Source: Lachnospiraceae bacterium (GTDB lineage Bacteria; Bacillota; Clostridia; Lachnospirales; Lachnospiraceae). From it: a stretch of DNA of 53,683 nucleotides. The translations under genes were made by a program, and so were the position numbers. The first letter of the stretch is position 1. Every line of letters begins with the position of its first letter. The DNA lies in contig SVEM01000009.1 in NCBI GenBank assembly GCA_015057375.1, forward strand, positions 1 through 53,683, written 5' to 3'. The notes under the pieces were generated by a model. That model was given only the letters and a program-made list of their open reading frames with translations, made no database searches and was not told the origin of the DNA. Positions 36,186 through 45,062 of this stretch are shown here, piece after piece.

Positions 36186-36668
36186 ATGGAAACAAAAGAT
36201 GTGACATTATTACACTCAGCCGAACTGTTTGATTCAATTAATATTATGTTACAGGAAGGTTATGATGCAGAATTTACGGTTGTCGGAAACAGCATGTGGC
36301 CATTTTTAAGCAATGAAAGAGACCGGGTAATTGTGCGTGCCAGAGAAAATTCGTCTATAAAGAAAGGCGATATTGTACTTTTTTGTCCTGAAGAAGGACG
36401 GTATTTGCTCCACCGAGTCACTCAATTGCGTGATGGTATGTTTCAAACTGCGGGAGACGGCAATTGTTTTTATGATGGCTTCTTCCCTGAGGAATGTTTG
36501 AATAGCATAGCAATAAGTTTTCGCAGGAAGGAAAAATTTGTGTCCTGTCAAAATCTGTTATATAGGATTTACAGTAAAATTTGGATGTTCTTGTTTCCTA
36601 TCAGGAGACATTTGTTGAGATTACTGCGATTTTTGTGTTATACAAGGAGTAGGAGAAAGCGCTTATGA
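36186..36668 (+). CDS. S26 signal-peptidase-like protein (Ser/His type)
   Basis: 160 residues from ATG at 36186. The catalytic serine is S36 in VVGNSMWP and the general base appears to be H76 (YLLHRV), the Ser-His layout of SipW/ER-type S26 peptidases rather than the Ser-Lys of classical LepB. GDIV and the AGDGN box are present. A C-terminal basic hydrophobic segment (about 125-150) may anchor it. In RiPP-like loci of this type such a peptidase could remove the leader. It overlaps the next gene by four bases (ATGA). Confidence 0.85.
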   Translation: METKDVTLLHSAELFDSINIMLQEGYDAEFTVVGNSMWPFLSNERDRVIVRARENSSIKKGDIVLFCPEEGRYLLHRVTQLRDGMFQTAGDGNCFYDGFFPEECLNSIAISFRRKEKFVSCQNLLYRIYSKIWMFLFPIRRHLLRLLRFLCYTRSRRKRL

Positions 36669-37384
36669 TTATAGATTTACACAATCATATTTTGCCCGGA
36701 GTCGATGATGGTGCTACAACTTTAGGCGAAGCGGTTGAGATGGCAGCATTAGCTGCCCATTGCGGCATAAGCCGAATTGTTGCCACTCCTCACTATAATA
36801 ATTGGAATAGTACATATATAAAAGAGTTAGAGCATGCTTATGCAGAACTTGCAATTGCGCTTGAATACGAGCAGATACCTATAACCCTTTATAAATCCAT
36901 GGAAATTGCTGCAACAGATGACCTTCCGGAATTGTTGAAACAAGGCGAAGTGTGGACCTACCCATTCTCCTCGTATTTTTTAGTTGAGTTTTCTCAAGAT
37001 GAAGAATATGATTATTTTGATTGGTTGCTGAATCAGTGTGTAGAAGCAGGATTTACTCCTGTTATTGCTCACCCGGAACGATATCATGCTGTTAGACATT
37101 ATCCTGAAATAGCGCAGCAATGGTGCGAAAAGGGCTATGGAGTACAGATAAACAGAGATAGTTTACTAGGTTTATTTGGACATCATTCATATGAGTGTGC
37201 TGATTATCTGTTGCGTCAGGGATGGGCAAATTGTATCGCATCCGATGCACATAGTACGCAAACGCGAAACTCGAATTGGCTGAAAGCATTTCGTACATTC
37301 CCAAAAACTTATGGTTTTTATACACTGGGAAAATGTTTGGAGAGCACTCCCGAAAAGATACTCAAGAATAAATCATTAAAATAA
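36665..37384 (+). CDS. CpsB/YwqE-type PHP tyrosine phosphatase
   Basis: 239 residues. PHP metal-binding motifs are present: DLHNHILPGVDDG at the N-terminus, ATPHY, AHPERY, and SDAHS near the end. This is the manganese-dependent tyrosine phosphatase family that dephosphorylates BY-kinases (CpsB/Wzb role). It closes the operon and overlaps the peptidase gene by four bases, so a kinase pair at one end and its phosphatase at the other bracket the peptide genes. A stem-loop follows. Confidence 0.93.
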   Translation: MIIDLHNHILPGVDDGATTLGEAVEMAALAAHCGISRIVATPHYNNWNSTYIKELEHAYAELAIALEYEQIPITLYKSMEIAATDDLPELLKQGEVWTYPFSSYFLVEFSQDEEYDYFDWLLNQCVEAGFTPVIAHPERYHAVRHYPEIAQQWCEKGYGVQINRDSLLGLFGHHSYECADYLLRQGWANCIASDAHSTQTRNSNWLKAFRTFPKTYGFYTLGKCLESTPEKILKNKSLK

Positions 37385-37402
37385 AGAACACTATCTGAAG
37401 GC

Positions 37403-37436
37403 CACAAAAGCGAGGGGGATTTCCCTCGCTTTTGTG
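37403..37436. terminator. Bidirectional terminator between convergent genes
   Basis: Perfect fourteen-base stem CACAAAAGCGAGGG / CCCTCGCTTTTGTG. The T-run is within the stem on both strands. It serves the operon on the left and the gene at 37448 on the right. Confidence 0.7.
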
Positions 37437-37447
37437 AGTCTATTTGT

Positions 37448-38350
37448 TTAATTATTCTTGCAATAAACTTCTATTCCGTTTTTATTAATCTCGTTCAACA
37501 CATCAGAAAACATAAATTCGAATTCCTCTTTAATGTGTTTGTTTACAACACCACGATAAGCAGCTTTTCCCAGACGTACATATATCAAGTCTATACTGAT
37601 AACAACTATACGATTCTCGTCCGTTTCGTTGAAGTGTGCAATTTCTGCAACAAGTGTGTATGTATAACCCTCTTTTGGTCTGGATTTCAACTCTTCAAAA
37701 TCTTTTGTGATATAGAAATAGTTTGCTTTCACATCAAGATTATATTGTTTCGCTTGTTCAATAAATGGTTTTAGCCATTCTCTTATTTCTGCTCTTGTTT
37801 CTCGCTCCATTGCAGCAACTTCATCTGTTAAATGTAACTTAATTTGTGATTGTTTCTTAACTTTGCGTTTATTTATCCAATTTTTAACATCCTCAAATAG
37901 ATAGCCTGTTATTGTTCCGTCCCAATATTCTTCAAGTAGGTGTTTTGCTCTAAAACTCTTGCGGATATGCCCGTTCATATAAAATCGTCTTTTACCCACA
38001 TTTGTGCCTTTGATACTAAAAACATTGCCCCAGAAAAATCCAAAGATATCTGAACTTGAAGATGTATCTTTAGCTTCAATCTTAATAGCGTGTATATCTT
38101 TCCATAAATATCTTTCTACAGGAAGAAAAATATAGCATAAAGATACCCCTTCACTGTCAAAAGCGTAGCAATAAGGCGTAAAGATGGCAGGAAGCACTAT
38201 AAGCAGTAATGCCACTACGCCAAAACCCAAACCCCAAGCGATATCGTTTTCCCTAAAAACCCATATTATTGAACCCCATGCAAAAAACGAACCCAAAACA
38301 ATACAAATATTAAAGAGTTTGTTTAATGCAAATTGTTTTGTTTTGTTCAT
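37448..38350 (-). CDS. Uncharacterised membrane protein
   Basis: 300 residues, ATG behind GAGG. Two membrane helices (about 12-31 and 36-58) are followed by a soluble region with a PH-like beta segment (CYIFLPVERYLWKDIHAIKIEA), then a charged helical part. No catalytic motif or family is recognised. The PH-like part is a guess from the pattern alone. It is a single-gene unit facing the kinase operon. Confidence 0.6.
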   Translation of the reverse strand: MNKTKQFALNKLFNICIVLGSFFAWGSIIWVFRENDIAWGLGFGVVALLLIVLPAIFTPYCYAFDSEGVSLCYIFLPVERYLWKDIHAIKIEAKDTSSSSDIFGFFWGNVFSIKGTNVGKRRFYMNGHIRKSFRAKHLLEEYWDGTITGYLFEDVKNWINKRKVKKQSQIKLHLTDEVAAMERETRAEIREWLKPFIEQAKQYNLDVKANYFYITKDFEELKSRPKEGYTYTLVAEIAHFNETDENRIVVISIDLIYVRLGKAAYRGVVNKHIKEEFEFMFSDVLNEINKNGIEVYCKNN

Positions 38351-38410
38351 ATAAATACCTCGCTTTTGTAATTTTTATTATTATATCATATTTCATTTCA
38401 AAAGATAATT

Positions 38411-38545
38411 CACGCAGTATAAATCTTCTCAATTTACAGATACTAACAACACAATTTGTAATTTAAGAAGAAATGTATATAAGAAAGCAACAGAAATAGT
38501 TCATAGAATAGACGAAACTGTTATAATTGGACCAAGTCAAAGAAA
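38411..38545 (+). pseudogene. Decayed copy of the spoVT 5' region
   Basis: From 38411 the sequence lines up with 39781 onward, offset about 1,370 bases, through the upstream TTTACAGATA stretch and into codons for KATxIVxRID. The start codon is lost (ATG replaced by AAG) and similarity fades after VIIGP. It is therefore a dead duplicate of the spoVT promoter and N-terminus, sitting on the far side of the HTH/KilA-N genes. Most of 38546-38700 shows no gene. Confidence 0.75.
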
Positions 38546-38701
38546 CCCTGTAAAATCAAGGAGTTTCGCTGATTTGGTCATTTTATATTTTGGAATTCAG
38601 ACGTAACCGTCAACGCAGACCCAAACAAAAAGCAAAACCACGCATTGCGTTATTGTTGAAAGTGTGTTATGATATTAAAAACGTAAAGAGGGGATAATAA
38701 A

Positions 38702-38920
38702 ATGGATGCAGCAAAGATAATTAAGGAATTGAGAGAGCAGACAGGAATGAACCGCAGAGAGTTTTCTGAATATACCAAAATTCCGGTGCGAACTTTGGAA
38801 GACTGGGAGGCGGGGAAAAGAACACCACCGGAGTATGTCCCTAGACTATTGTCGTATCAATTGAAGTACGATGCGTTGGCAAGAGAAAAGGAGAATGATT
38901 CATATGAAGAGAGAAATTAA
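38702..38920 (+). CDS. Small helix-turn-helix protein
   Basis: 72 residues, ATG four bases after GAGGGGATAA. The segment MNRREFSEYTKIPVRTLEDWEAGKRTPPEYV is an XRE/putative-toxin-antitoxin style HTH. It lacks any other domain. It overlaps the KilA-N frame by 17 bases, so the two are probably an operon. Such small HTH proteins often go with phage or plasmid genes; a regulator of the downstream gene is likely. Confidence 0.8.
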   Translation: MDAAKIIKELREQTGMNRREFSEYTKIPVRTLEDWEAGKRTPPEYVPRLLSYQLKYDALAREKENDSYEERN

Positions 38921-39773
38921 AACAACAATGAATGTCAATAATAATCTAGTGAGCGTGTTAAATGTTAAAGGAGTAGACTATATATCGCTAACAGATTTAG
39001 CTCGATATAAAAACCAAAGCAATCCAGGAGATGTTATAATCAAATGGATGAGTAATAAAAGCTCTTTTGATTTTTATTCCTTATGGGAAGAGTTGTCAAA
39101 CGAACAATTTAAACTCGCGGAATTTCGCGAGTTTAAAAATGATTCATCTACACAATAATTTACAATGAGTCCGTCTCGATGGATAAAGGAAACGAATGCG
39201 AAAGGAATGATTAGTAAAAGGGGCAAGTATGGTGGAGGCACTTTTGCGCATCCAGATATTGCATTGGAATTCGCTTCTTGGATTGATCCGGCATTCAAAT
39301 TATATTTAATTAGAGAATTTGAACGGTTAAAATATAAAGAAAGTTATCAACAAAAGGTCGAATGGTCAGTGAGAAGGAGTTTGGCAAAAACTAATTATAG
39401 AATACATACAGATAGTATCAAAGAAAACATAGTACCTAAACTTACTGAAAAACAAAAAATTTTTGTATATGCAAATGAAGCAGATATAATTAATGTAGCG
39501 TTGTTCGGAATGACCGCAAAAGAGTGGAGAGAAGAAAATCCTGAATTAGAAGGAAACATACGTGATTATGCTAATATTTTATATTTGATTGTTCTTAGCA
39601 ATCTTGAGGTTTTAAATGCAAATATGATAGAAGAAGGAATAAATCAAAAAGAAAGATTGGAAAAGTTGAATATAATCGTCCGCAAACAACTTTGCCTATT
39701 ATTAAAGGACGGTAACATAATGGGGATTAGCAGATATGATGAAAAAGAAGTTGGACTTCTAGAAGGCAAATAG
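38904..39773 (+). pseudogene. KilA-N domain protein split by one in-frame stop
   Basis: 290 codons from ATG at 38904, behind AAGGAG. Codon 85 is TAA (39156-39158). The frame is unbroken on both sides: upstream reads as the start of a KilA-N domain (YISLTDLARYKNQ), and downstream continues FTMSPSRWIKETNAKG, then GGGTFAHPDIALEFASW, the rest of the same domain. KilA-N proteins are phage-type DNA-binding proteins. An ATG at 39165 could restart the second part. Either a recent nonsense mutation or two-part expression; the intact C-terminal frame suggests the change is recent. Confidence 0.85.
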
Positions 39774-39783
39774 ATTATTAACT

Positions 39784-39817
39784 TTGGTATATTATTTCTC
39801 CTTTTACAGATAATACT
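39784..39817 (+). promoter_or_regulatory. Possible sigma-G-type promoter of spoVT
   Basis: GGTATA, about 17 bases, then GATAATA, close to forespore promoters (TGNATA / CATANTA). The same layout is preserved in the decayed copy at 38414. SpoVT is a forespore gene in Bacillus. Confidence 0.45.
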
Positions 39818-39852
39818 CACAGAGTAAATTTTGTAAAAGGAGATTTTTATAT

Positions 39853-40392
39853 ATGAAAGCAACAGGAATAGTTCGTAGAATAGACGACCTCGGCAGAGTC
39901 GTTATTCCGAAAGAGATACGAAGAACTTTAAAAATAAGAGAGGGAGACCCGCTAGAGATATTTACAGATAAAGAAGGCGAAATAATCCTTCAAAAGTATT
40001 CCCCTATCGGCGAGCTTGGAGAATTTGCCAGGCAGTATGCCGATGCCCTCGCCCAGACTTCAGGTCATATAGCCTGCATTACCGACAGAGATCAGATTAT
40101 TGCCATATCTGGCGGCAGGAAAGACCTTCTTTTTTCACCGGTTCACGAGGAGCTGACTAATGCCATGGACGCCCGTGAGCAAGTATTTGCCGAAAAATCA
40201 TCATCCAACTACAAAAAAATAACCGGTGATGATTCCTGGAATTACGAAACCATCAGTCCAATAATCAGCGAAGGCGATGTTATCGGATCGGTCTGTATAT
40301 TAAGCAAAGATGACAATGTCACTATGTCCAATGTCGAGAAACTGCTTGCCGCATCAGCTTCCTGTTTCTTAGGCAAACAAATGGAACAATAA
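39853..40392 (+). CDS. spoVT: Stage V sporulation protein T
   Basis: 179 residues, ATG behind AAAAGGAG. The N-terminal AbrB swapped-hairpin domain is intact (MKATGIVRRIDDLGRVVIPKE); residues about 55-178 form the GAF domain of SpoVT. It is a tetrameric DNA-binding regulator that tunes sigma-G genes in the forespore. A partial second copy of its 5' end lies 1.37 kb upstream. Confidence 0.96.
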   Translation: MKATGIVRRIDDLGRVVIPKEIRRTLKIREGDPLEIFTDKEGEIILQKYSPIGELGEFARQYADALAQTSGHIACITDRDQIIAISGGRKDLLFSPVHEELTNAMDAREQVFAEKSSSNYKKITGDDSWNYETISPIISEGDVIGSVCILSKDDNVTMSNVEKLLAASASCFLGKQMEQ

Positions 40393-40402
40393 TACGCAAA
40401 AC

Positions 40403-40438
40403 AAAAGAAGCAGTATCACCGAAAGAACTGCTTCTTTT
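40403..40438. terminator. Bidirectional terminator
   Basis: Stem AAAAGAAGCAGT / ACTGCTTCTTTT, 10 bases after spoVT and 22 bases after the convergent thioesterase gene; T-rich on both strands. Confidence 0.85.
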
Positions 40439-40460
40439 AATATTTGATAATTACATCTTT

Positions 40461-40832
40461 TTAATTAATTTTTTCAAGGAATCTGACGGCATCAACTACA
40501 AACCTCTCATGAACGGCACTTGCTATCATTGTCTCGCCCTCATAGGCAGTGGCTTCAAATACAAGTCTTCTTCCGTCAACTTCTGTAAGCACGCTTTTTG
40601 CATACACTTCTTTCCCAAGTCCTGTTGCCTTTATATGCTTCATGTTAAGACTTATACCAACTGTAGTTTCATTCTCCGCAAGCTCCGGAGTCACACTCTC
40701 CTGACTTGCCTGTTCCATAAGAGCCGCAACCGCCGGAGTTGCAAGTACCGGAAGCGTTCCGCTTTTCATTGTCTCCGCCGTATTATTTTCTGTTACGATA
40801 AGTCTTGCCTCTCCTGTTATACCTGCTTTCAT
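40461..40832 (-). CDS. FlK-like hot-dog thioesterase
   Basis: 123 residues from ATG at 40832, behind TTAGGAGA; a longer reading to 40859 would overlap glgD. The protein resembles the fluoroacetyl-CoA-specific thioesterase (FlK) group of the hot-dog fold: ATPAVAALMEQAS near residue 35, then a strand-rich core ending HERFVVD. These hydrolyse acyl-CoA thioesters. It lies 23 bases after glgD; the link to glycogen synthesis is only positional. Confidence 0.85.
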   Translation of the reverse strand: MKAGITGEARLIVTENNTAETMKSGTLPVLATPAVAALMEQASQESVTPELAENETTVGISLNMKHIKATGLGKEVYAKSVLTEVDGRRLVFEATAYEGETMIASAVHERFVVDAVRFLEKIN

Positions 40833-40855
40833 GCCTCTTCTCCTAATTACTTTTC

Positions 40856-41977
40856 TCACACTTCATATCTGTCATTATTTTCTGCAACTATTTTAATATT
40901 GTCAGGATCACCTATATATGATGTGTTTGCCTTAATTGTTTCACGCGCTTCAATAATGCAATTCTCGATATGAACGTTATCATTAACATATACATCCGTT
41001 AACAATATTGAGTTTTTAATAGTACAGTTATTTCCGATGTAAACCTCTTTACAAAGGATTGAATCCGTAACTGTTCCGTTAATTATACAACCACTTGATA
41101 CAAGGCTGTTCTTAACTGTCGAACCCGGATTGTATTTTGCCGGAGGGAGATCCTCTATTTTTGAAGAAATGTCCGGATACTGTTTGAAGAAATAATCTCT
41201 TGTATCTTTTTCAAGGAAGCTCATATTAGTCTCGTAATATGCCTCGGCTGTTGCAATATTTCTCCAATACGAATCCATCTTATATGCATATATTTTCTTA
41301 ACATCTTTATATCTTATGATTATGTCTTTAACAAAATCATAACGCTCTTCTTCCATTGCATTCTCAATAAGCTCAATAAGAAGTCTTCTTCTAATAACAT
41401 AAACACCGGTGGAAACCGTATTGTTCTTAGGTCTGATAGGTTTTTCTTCAAATGATACAACCCTGCCATCATCGTCTGTTTCTACGATACCGAATCTTGA
41501 AATATCATCAGTATCTTCAATGTCCTTCGTTACGATAGTAATATCGGCCTGCTTATTAATATGAGCCTCTAAAACTTCGTTATAATCCATCTTATACACA
41601 CAGTCACCGGAAGCTATTACAACATACGGCTCATGACTTGCTTTAAGAAAATCGATATTCTGTCCGATAGAATCTGCAGTTCCTCTGTACCAGTTTCCAT
41701 TATCAGGTGTAATTGTCGGTGTAAGGAGATATAATCCTCCCTGCTTTCTTCCGAAATCCCACCATTTTGATGAATTCAGATGCTCATTAAGTGATCTTGC
41801 ATTGTACTGGGTTATAACCGCAATCTTATTTATATGCGAATTTGACATGTTACTAAGTACAAAGTCAATACATCTGTAACTTCCTGCTATCGGCATGGCT
41901 GAAACTGCTCTCTTATTAACGAGTCCGTTCATTTTCTTACTATTGCCGCCGGCAAGTACTATACCTACTGCTCTCAT
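40856..41977 (-). CDS. glgD: GlgD, regulatory ADP-glucose pyrophosphorylase subunit
   Basis: 373 residues. It has the nucleotidyltransferase fold and a C-terminal left-handed beta-helix, like GlgC, but its N-terminal loop ([18 protein letters not shown]) lacks the GxGTRL/PK pattern, as in the non-catalytic GlgD subunit of Firmicutes. It pairs with GlgC to make ADP-glucose for glycogen. The start overlaps the glgC stop by four bases. Confidence 0.95.
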   Translation of the reverse strand: MRAVGIVLAGGNSKKMNGLVNKRAVSAMPIAGSYRCIDFVLSNMSNSHINKIAVITQYNARSLNEHLNSSKWWDFGRKQGGLYLLTPTITPDNGNWYRGTADSIGQNIDFLKASHEPYVVIASGDCVYKMDYNEVLEAHINKQADITIVTKDIEDTDDISRFGIVETDDDGRVVSFEEKPIRPKNNTVSTGVYVIRRRLLIELIENAMEEERYDFVKDIIIRYKDVKKIYAYKMDSYWRNIATAEAYYETNMSFLEKDTRDYFFKQYPDISSKIEDLPPAKYNPGSTVKNSLVSSGCIINGTVTDSILCKEVYIGNNCTIKNSILLTDVYVNDNVHIENCIIEARETIKANTSYIGDPDNIKIVAENNDRYEV

Positions 41978-43248
41978 AATAATTCACCCGCCTTCATAAT
42001 ATTTTCTCCGCCAGGAAGCCATCCGTTAACATAATCAGACAACTCTGTAACGCCTGATATTGCCGTATTCTTTCCTATGGTCACATTATCAGGGATTACA
42101 CTGTCCTCTCCTATTGTCACAAGTCCAAATCCATAAATGTCAGGTCTAAGCTTATTAGGCACTTCTTCTCCAACACCTATATTACAGCCCGCACCGATAA
42201 CAACATTTTCTGCAATTATGGCTTTATCAATAACCGTTCCTTTTCCAACAACAGTTCCATTCATAATAATGGAATTATTTACAACGGCACCTTCTTCAAT
42301 AATAACTCCGGAACCGATAACCGAGTTTTTAACCTCTCCGTAAATATCACAGGAATCACCCAATATAGCCTTGTCCACCTTTGCATCTGCACCTATATAC
42401 TGTGGAGGAGTTGTATCATTCTTAGTATAAATCTTCCAGAATTCTTCATAGAGATTAAATATAGGTATGAGATCAATAAGCTCCATATTAGACTCCCAAT
42501 ATGAGCCGAGTGTACCTACATCCTTCCAGTATCCGTTATACTCGTATGCAAATACTCTGTCACCCTTCTCGTGGCAGTATGGAATGATATGCTTACCAAA
42601 ATCACATGCAGGCTGATTTCTGAGTGTAACAAGTGCTTCTTTAAGCACTTTCCAGGAGAAAATGTAAATACCCATTGAAGCAAGGTTGCTTCTCGGATTC
42701 TCCGGCTTCTCCTCAAATTCCTGAATCTGATTATTCTCATCTGTAATTACTACACCAAATCTGCTTGCTTCCTCCATAGGAACGGAAATACATGCCAATG
42801 TTATGTCTGCATTATTCTTCTTATGGTAATTAAGCATTGCCTCGTAATCCATCTTGTAAATATGGTCACCACCGAGAATTAGAACATATTCCGGATTATA
42901 ATATTCCATATATGCAAGGTTCTGATAAATGGCATTGGCCGTACCCGTATACCATTCACTGTTAGAGCTCTTTTCATACGGTGGAAGTATGGAAACTCCA
43001 CCAATATTCTTGTCCAAATCCCATGGCAGTCCTATTCCGATATGTGTATTAAGTCTGAGCGGCTGATACTGGGTAAGCACACCTACAGTATCTACTCCAG
43101 AGTTAATACAGTTGCTGAGTGGGAAATCAATAATACGATATTTGCCACCAAATGACACCGCCGGTTTAGCAACATTTGCTGTAAGGACTCCAAGTCTTGA
43201 TCCTTGTCCTCCTGCCAGAAGCATCGCTATCATTTCCTTTCTGACCAA
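41974..43248 (-). CDS. glgC: Glucose-1-phosphate adenylyltransferase GlgC
   Basis: 424 residues from a TTG at 43248, seven bases after a perfect GGAGGTGATC. The catalytic loop [11 protein letters not shown], the [12 protein letters not shown] segment and [10 protein letters not shown] are present, with a C-terminal left-handed beta-helix. It makes ADP-glucose from glucose-1-phosphate and ATP, the first committed step of glycogen synthesis. glgD follows. No glgA is in this operon. Confidence 0.97.
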   Translation of the reverse strand: MVRKEMIAMLLAGGQGSRLGVLTANVAKPAVSFGGKYRIIDFPLSNCINSGVDTVGVLTQYQPLRLNTHIGIGLPWDLDKNIGGVSILPPYEKSSNSEWYTGTANAIYQNLAYMEYYNPEYVLILGGDHIYKMDYEAMLNYHKKNNADITLACISVPMEEASRFGVVITDENNQIQEFEEKPENPRSNLASMGIYIFSWKVLKEALVTLRNQPACDFGKHIIPYCHEKGDRVFAYEYNGYWKDVGTLGSYWESNMELIDLIPIFNLYEEFWKIYTKNDTTPPQYIGADAKVDKAILGDSCDIYGEVKNSVIGSGVIIEEGAVVNNSIIMNGTVVGKGTVIDKAIIAENVVIGAGCNIGVGEEVPNKLRPDIYGFGLVTIGEDSVIPDNVTIGKNTAISGVTELSDYVNGWLPGGENIMKAGELL

Positions 43249-43279
43249 AGGATCACCTCCACTGTTTATATTTCTTAAA

Positions 43280-43308
43280 ATTATATCATAAAATAAAAAA
43301 TTTGTGAA
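43280..43308 (-). promoter_or_regulatory. Promoter of glgC-glgD
   Basis: Minus-strand TTCACA, 17-base spacer, consensus TATAAT, about 30 bases before the start codon. Confidence 0.8.
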
Positions 43309-43356
43309 TATATTAATAACTTTTTTAGTAGCTTATAATCTGTATTCATTTAATAA

Positions 43357-43385
43357 TTGTGTTTTATGAACCTCACAGTTATAAT
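43357..43385 (+). promoter_or_regulatory. Promoter of murC
   Basis: TTGTGT, 17-base spacer, consensus TATAAT, about 45 bases before the start. Confidence 0.8.
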
Positions 43386-43429
43386 GTAATAAAATACAAT
43401 AGTAACAATAAATTAAGGTGGTGCAGTTA

Positions 43430-44812
43430 ATGTCTCATATAGATTTTAATAAACCGGCCAATCTCCATTTTATAGGCATTGGCGGTATAAGCATGAGTGG
43501 TTTTGCAGAGCTTTTGCAGAGCAAAGGCTTTCGTATTACCGGTTCGGATTCGTGTGACAGTGCAATTACCGAACATCTCGAATCTCTCGGTATACAGATA
43601 TTTTATGGTCAAAGGGCTTCTAATATTCCAGAAGATACAGATTTAGTTGTTTATACAGCTGCAATATCAGAAGATAATCCTGAATATGCAGAAGCTGTCC
43701 GCCGCGGACTGCCTATGATGGTGCGTGCTGAGATGATTGGACACATCATGAAAAATTATTCTAACGCCATCGCAGTATCAGGGACTCACGGAAAGACAAC
43801 AACAACTTCCATGCTTACCAACATTTTCCTTGCCGCAGATAAGGATCCTACTATATCCGTCGGCGGAATTTTGGATTCAATCAAAGGAAACATCAGAATA
43901 GGACATTCAAACAACTGGATTATGGAAGCTTGTGAATATACGAACAGCTTTCATCAATTTTTCCCAACCACATCAATTATCCTGAATATAGAAGAAGACC
44001 ATCTTGATTTCTTTAAAGATATCCATGAAATAAGAGCATCGTTTAATACATTTGCAAAACTGCTGCCAAAAGACGGCCTTTTGGTTATAAATCATGACAT
44101 CGATAACTACGAAGAGATTTCTGACGGAGTATCCGCACCTTGTGTAACATTTTCTACCGAAAACAGTCAGGCTGATTATTATGCAGCAAATATTTCCTAT
44201 GACGAAAAAGGCTGTGCAATGTTTGATTTGTACATCAGGGGTAGTTTCGAAGCAGCTTATCACCTTTCTGTCATCGGAAAGCACAATGTATGCAACTGCC
44301 TCGCTGCTTTATGTGTTGCTTATGAACAAGGCATTGAAACTTCTATGATTATCGATGGTCTCTCAACCTTCCATGGTGCAGACAGAAGATTCCAGCACAA
44401 AGGAACTATTGCCGGAATTACCATCATAGACGACTATGCACACCACCCTTCGGAGATAGAGGCAACTCTTCGCGCCGCAAAAAATTATGAGCACAACCGA
44501 CTCTGGTGCGTATTCCAGCCGCATACTTACACAAGAACAAAGGCATTTCTCTCGGAATTTGCCGATGCGCTTTCTATAGCAGACAAGATTATCATCACTG
44601 ATATATATGCTGCCAGGGAGAAGGATCCGGGAGATATTTCTTCAAAAGATCTTGAGCAAAAACTTGTGGATCTTGGTGCCGATGTAGTGTATATTTCCGA
44701 TTTTGATGACATAGAAAATTTTATTTTAAAAAATTGTGTTAATGGCGATCTGTTGATAACTATGGGCGCCGGAAACGTAGTAAATATAGGGGAAGACCTA
44801 CTTTCCTTCTAA
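43430..44812 (+). CDS. murC: UDP-N-acetylmuramate--L-alanine ligase
   Basis: 460 residues from ATG at 43430, eight bases after AAGGTGG. An N-terminal Rossmann UDP-binding domain (FIGIGGISMSGFAELL) is followed by the central ATPase with GTHGKTTTTSM, and then the C-terminal Mur ligase domain (DDYAHHPSEIEATL). It adds L-Ala to UDP-MurNAc in peptidoglycan synthesis and is essential. A single gene with its own promoter, followed by the DnaA-box region. Confidence 0.97.
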   Translation: MSHIDFNKPANLHFIGIGGISMSGFAELLQSKGFRITGSDSCDSAITEHLESLGIQIFYGQRASNIPEDTDLVVYTAAISEDNPEYAEAVRRGLPMMVRAEMIGHIMKNYSNAIAVSGTHGKTTTTSMLTNIFLAADKDPTISVGGILDSIKGNIRIGHSNNWIMEACEYTNSFHQFFPTTSIILNIEEDHLDFFKDIHEIRASFNTFAKLLPKDGLLVINHDIDNYEEISDGVSAPCVTFSTENSQADYYAANISYDEKGCAMFDLYIRGSFEAAYHLSVIGKHNVCNCLAALCVAYEQGIETSMIIDGLSTFHGADRRFQHKGTIAGITIIDDYAHHPSEIEATLRAAKNYEHNRLWCVFQPHTYTRTKAFLSEFADALSIADKIIITDIYAAREKDPGDISSKDLEQKLVDLGADVVYISDFDDIENFILKNCVNGDLLITMGAGNVVNIGEDLLSF

Positions 44813-44851
44813 GATATTAACGTTATTAACCAATCGGACTTTTACAACACA

Positions 44852-44978
44852 TGTTGATAAAACGTGGATAAGTTTTATATAAAAAGGCCTTGTTTATTAT
44901 GGATTTGGGCATTTATTCACAAAGTTATCCACGTTATCCCACATTGGCATTCTACTCAATTCGTAAGGGTTATGCACG
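44852..44978. promoter_or_regulatory. DnaA-box cluster upstream of dnaD-dnaC
   Basis: Six DnaA-like nonamers in 127 bases. Minus strand: TTATCAACA (44852-44860) and TTATCCACG (44863-44871). Plus strand: TTATTCACA (44913-44921, matches TTATNCACA), TTATCCACG (44925-44933), TTATCCCAC (44934-44942) and TTATGCACG (44970-44978). It lies between murC and the DnaD-like gene, ahead of an AT-rich stretch. Probably DnaA-dependent control or a DnaA-titration site. dnaA and dnaN are not in the window, so I do not call it oriC. Confidence 0.75.
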
Positions 44979-44979
44979 G

Positions 44980-45008
44980 TTTTCAAGTTATTTTTCTTAT
45001 GTTATAAT
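44980..45008 (+). promoter_or_regulatory. Promoter of dnaD-dnaC-prs
   Basis: TTTTCA, 17-base spacer, consensus TATAAT, directly after the last DnaA box and about 54 bases before the start codon. Confidence 0.6.
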
Positions 45009-45062
45009 CCATTTTGTCATTAAAAATGACTGGAGAAATAATTAGTCACAAGGGGTTTTAAC

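Noticed and set aside
44813-45062. Chromosomal origin oriC
   Set aside because: DnaA boxes are present but dnaA, dnaN and recF are not; kept as a DnaA-box cluster only.
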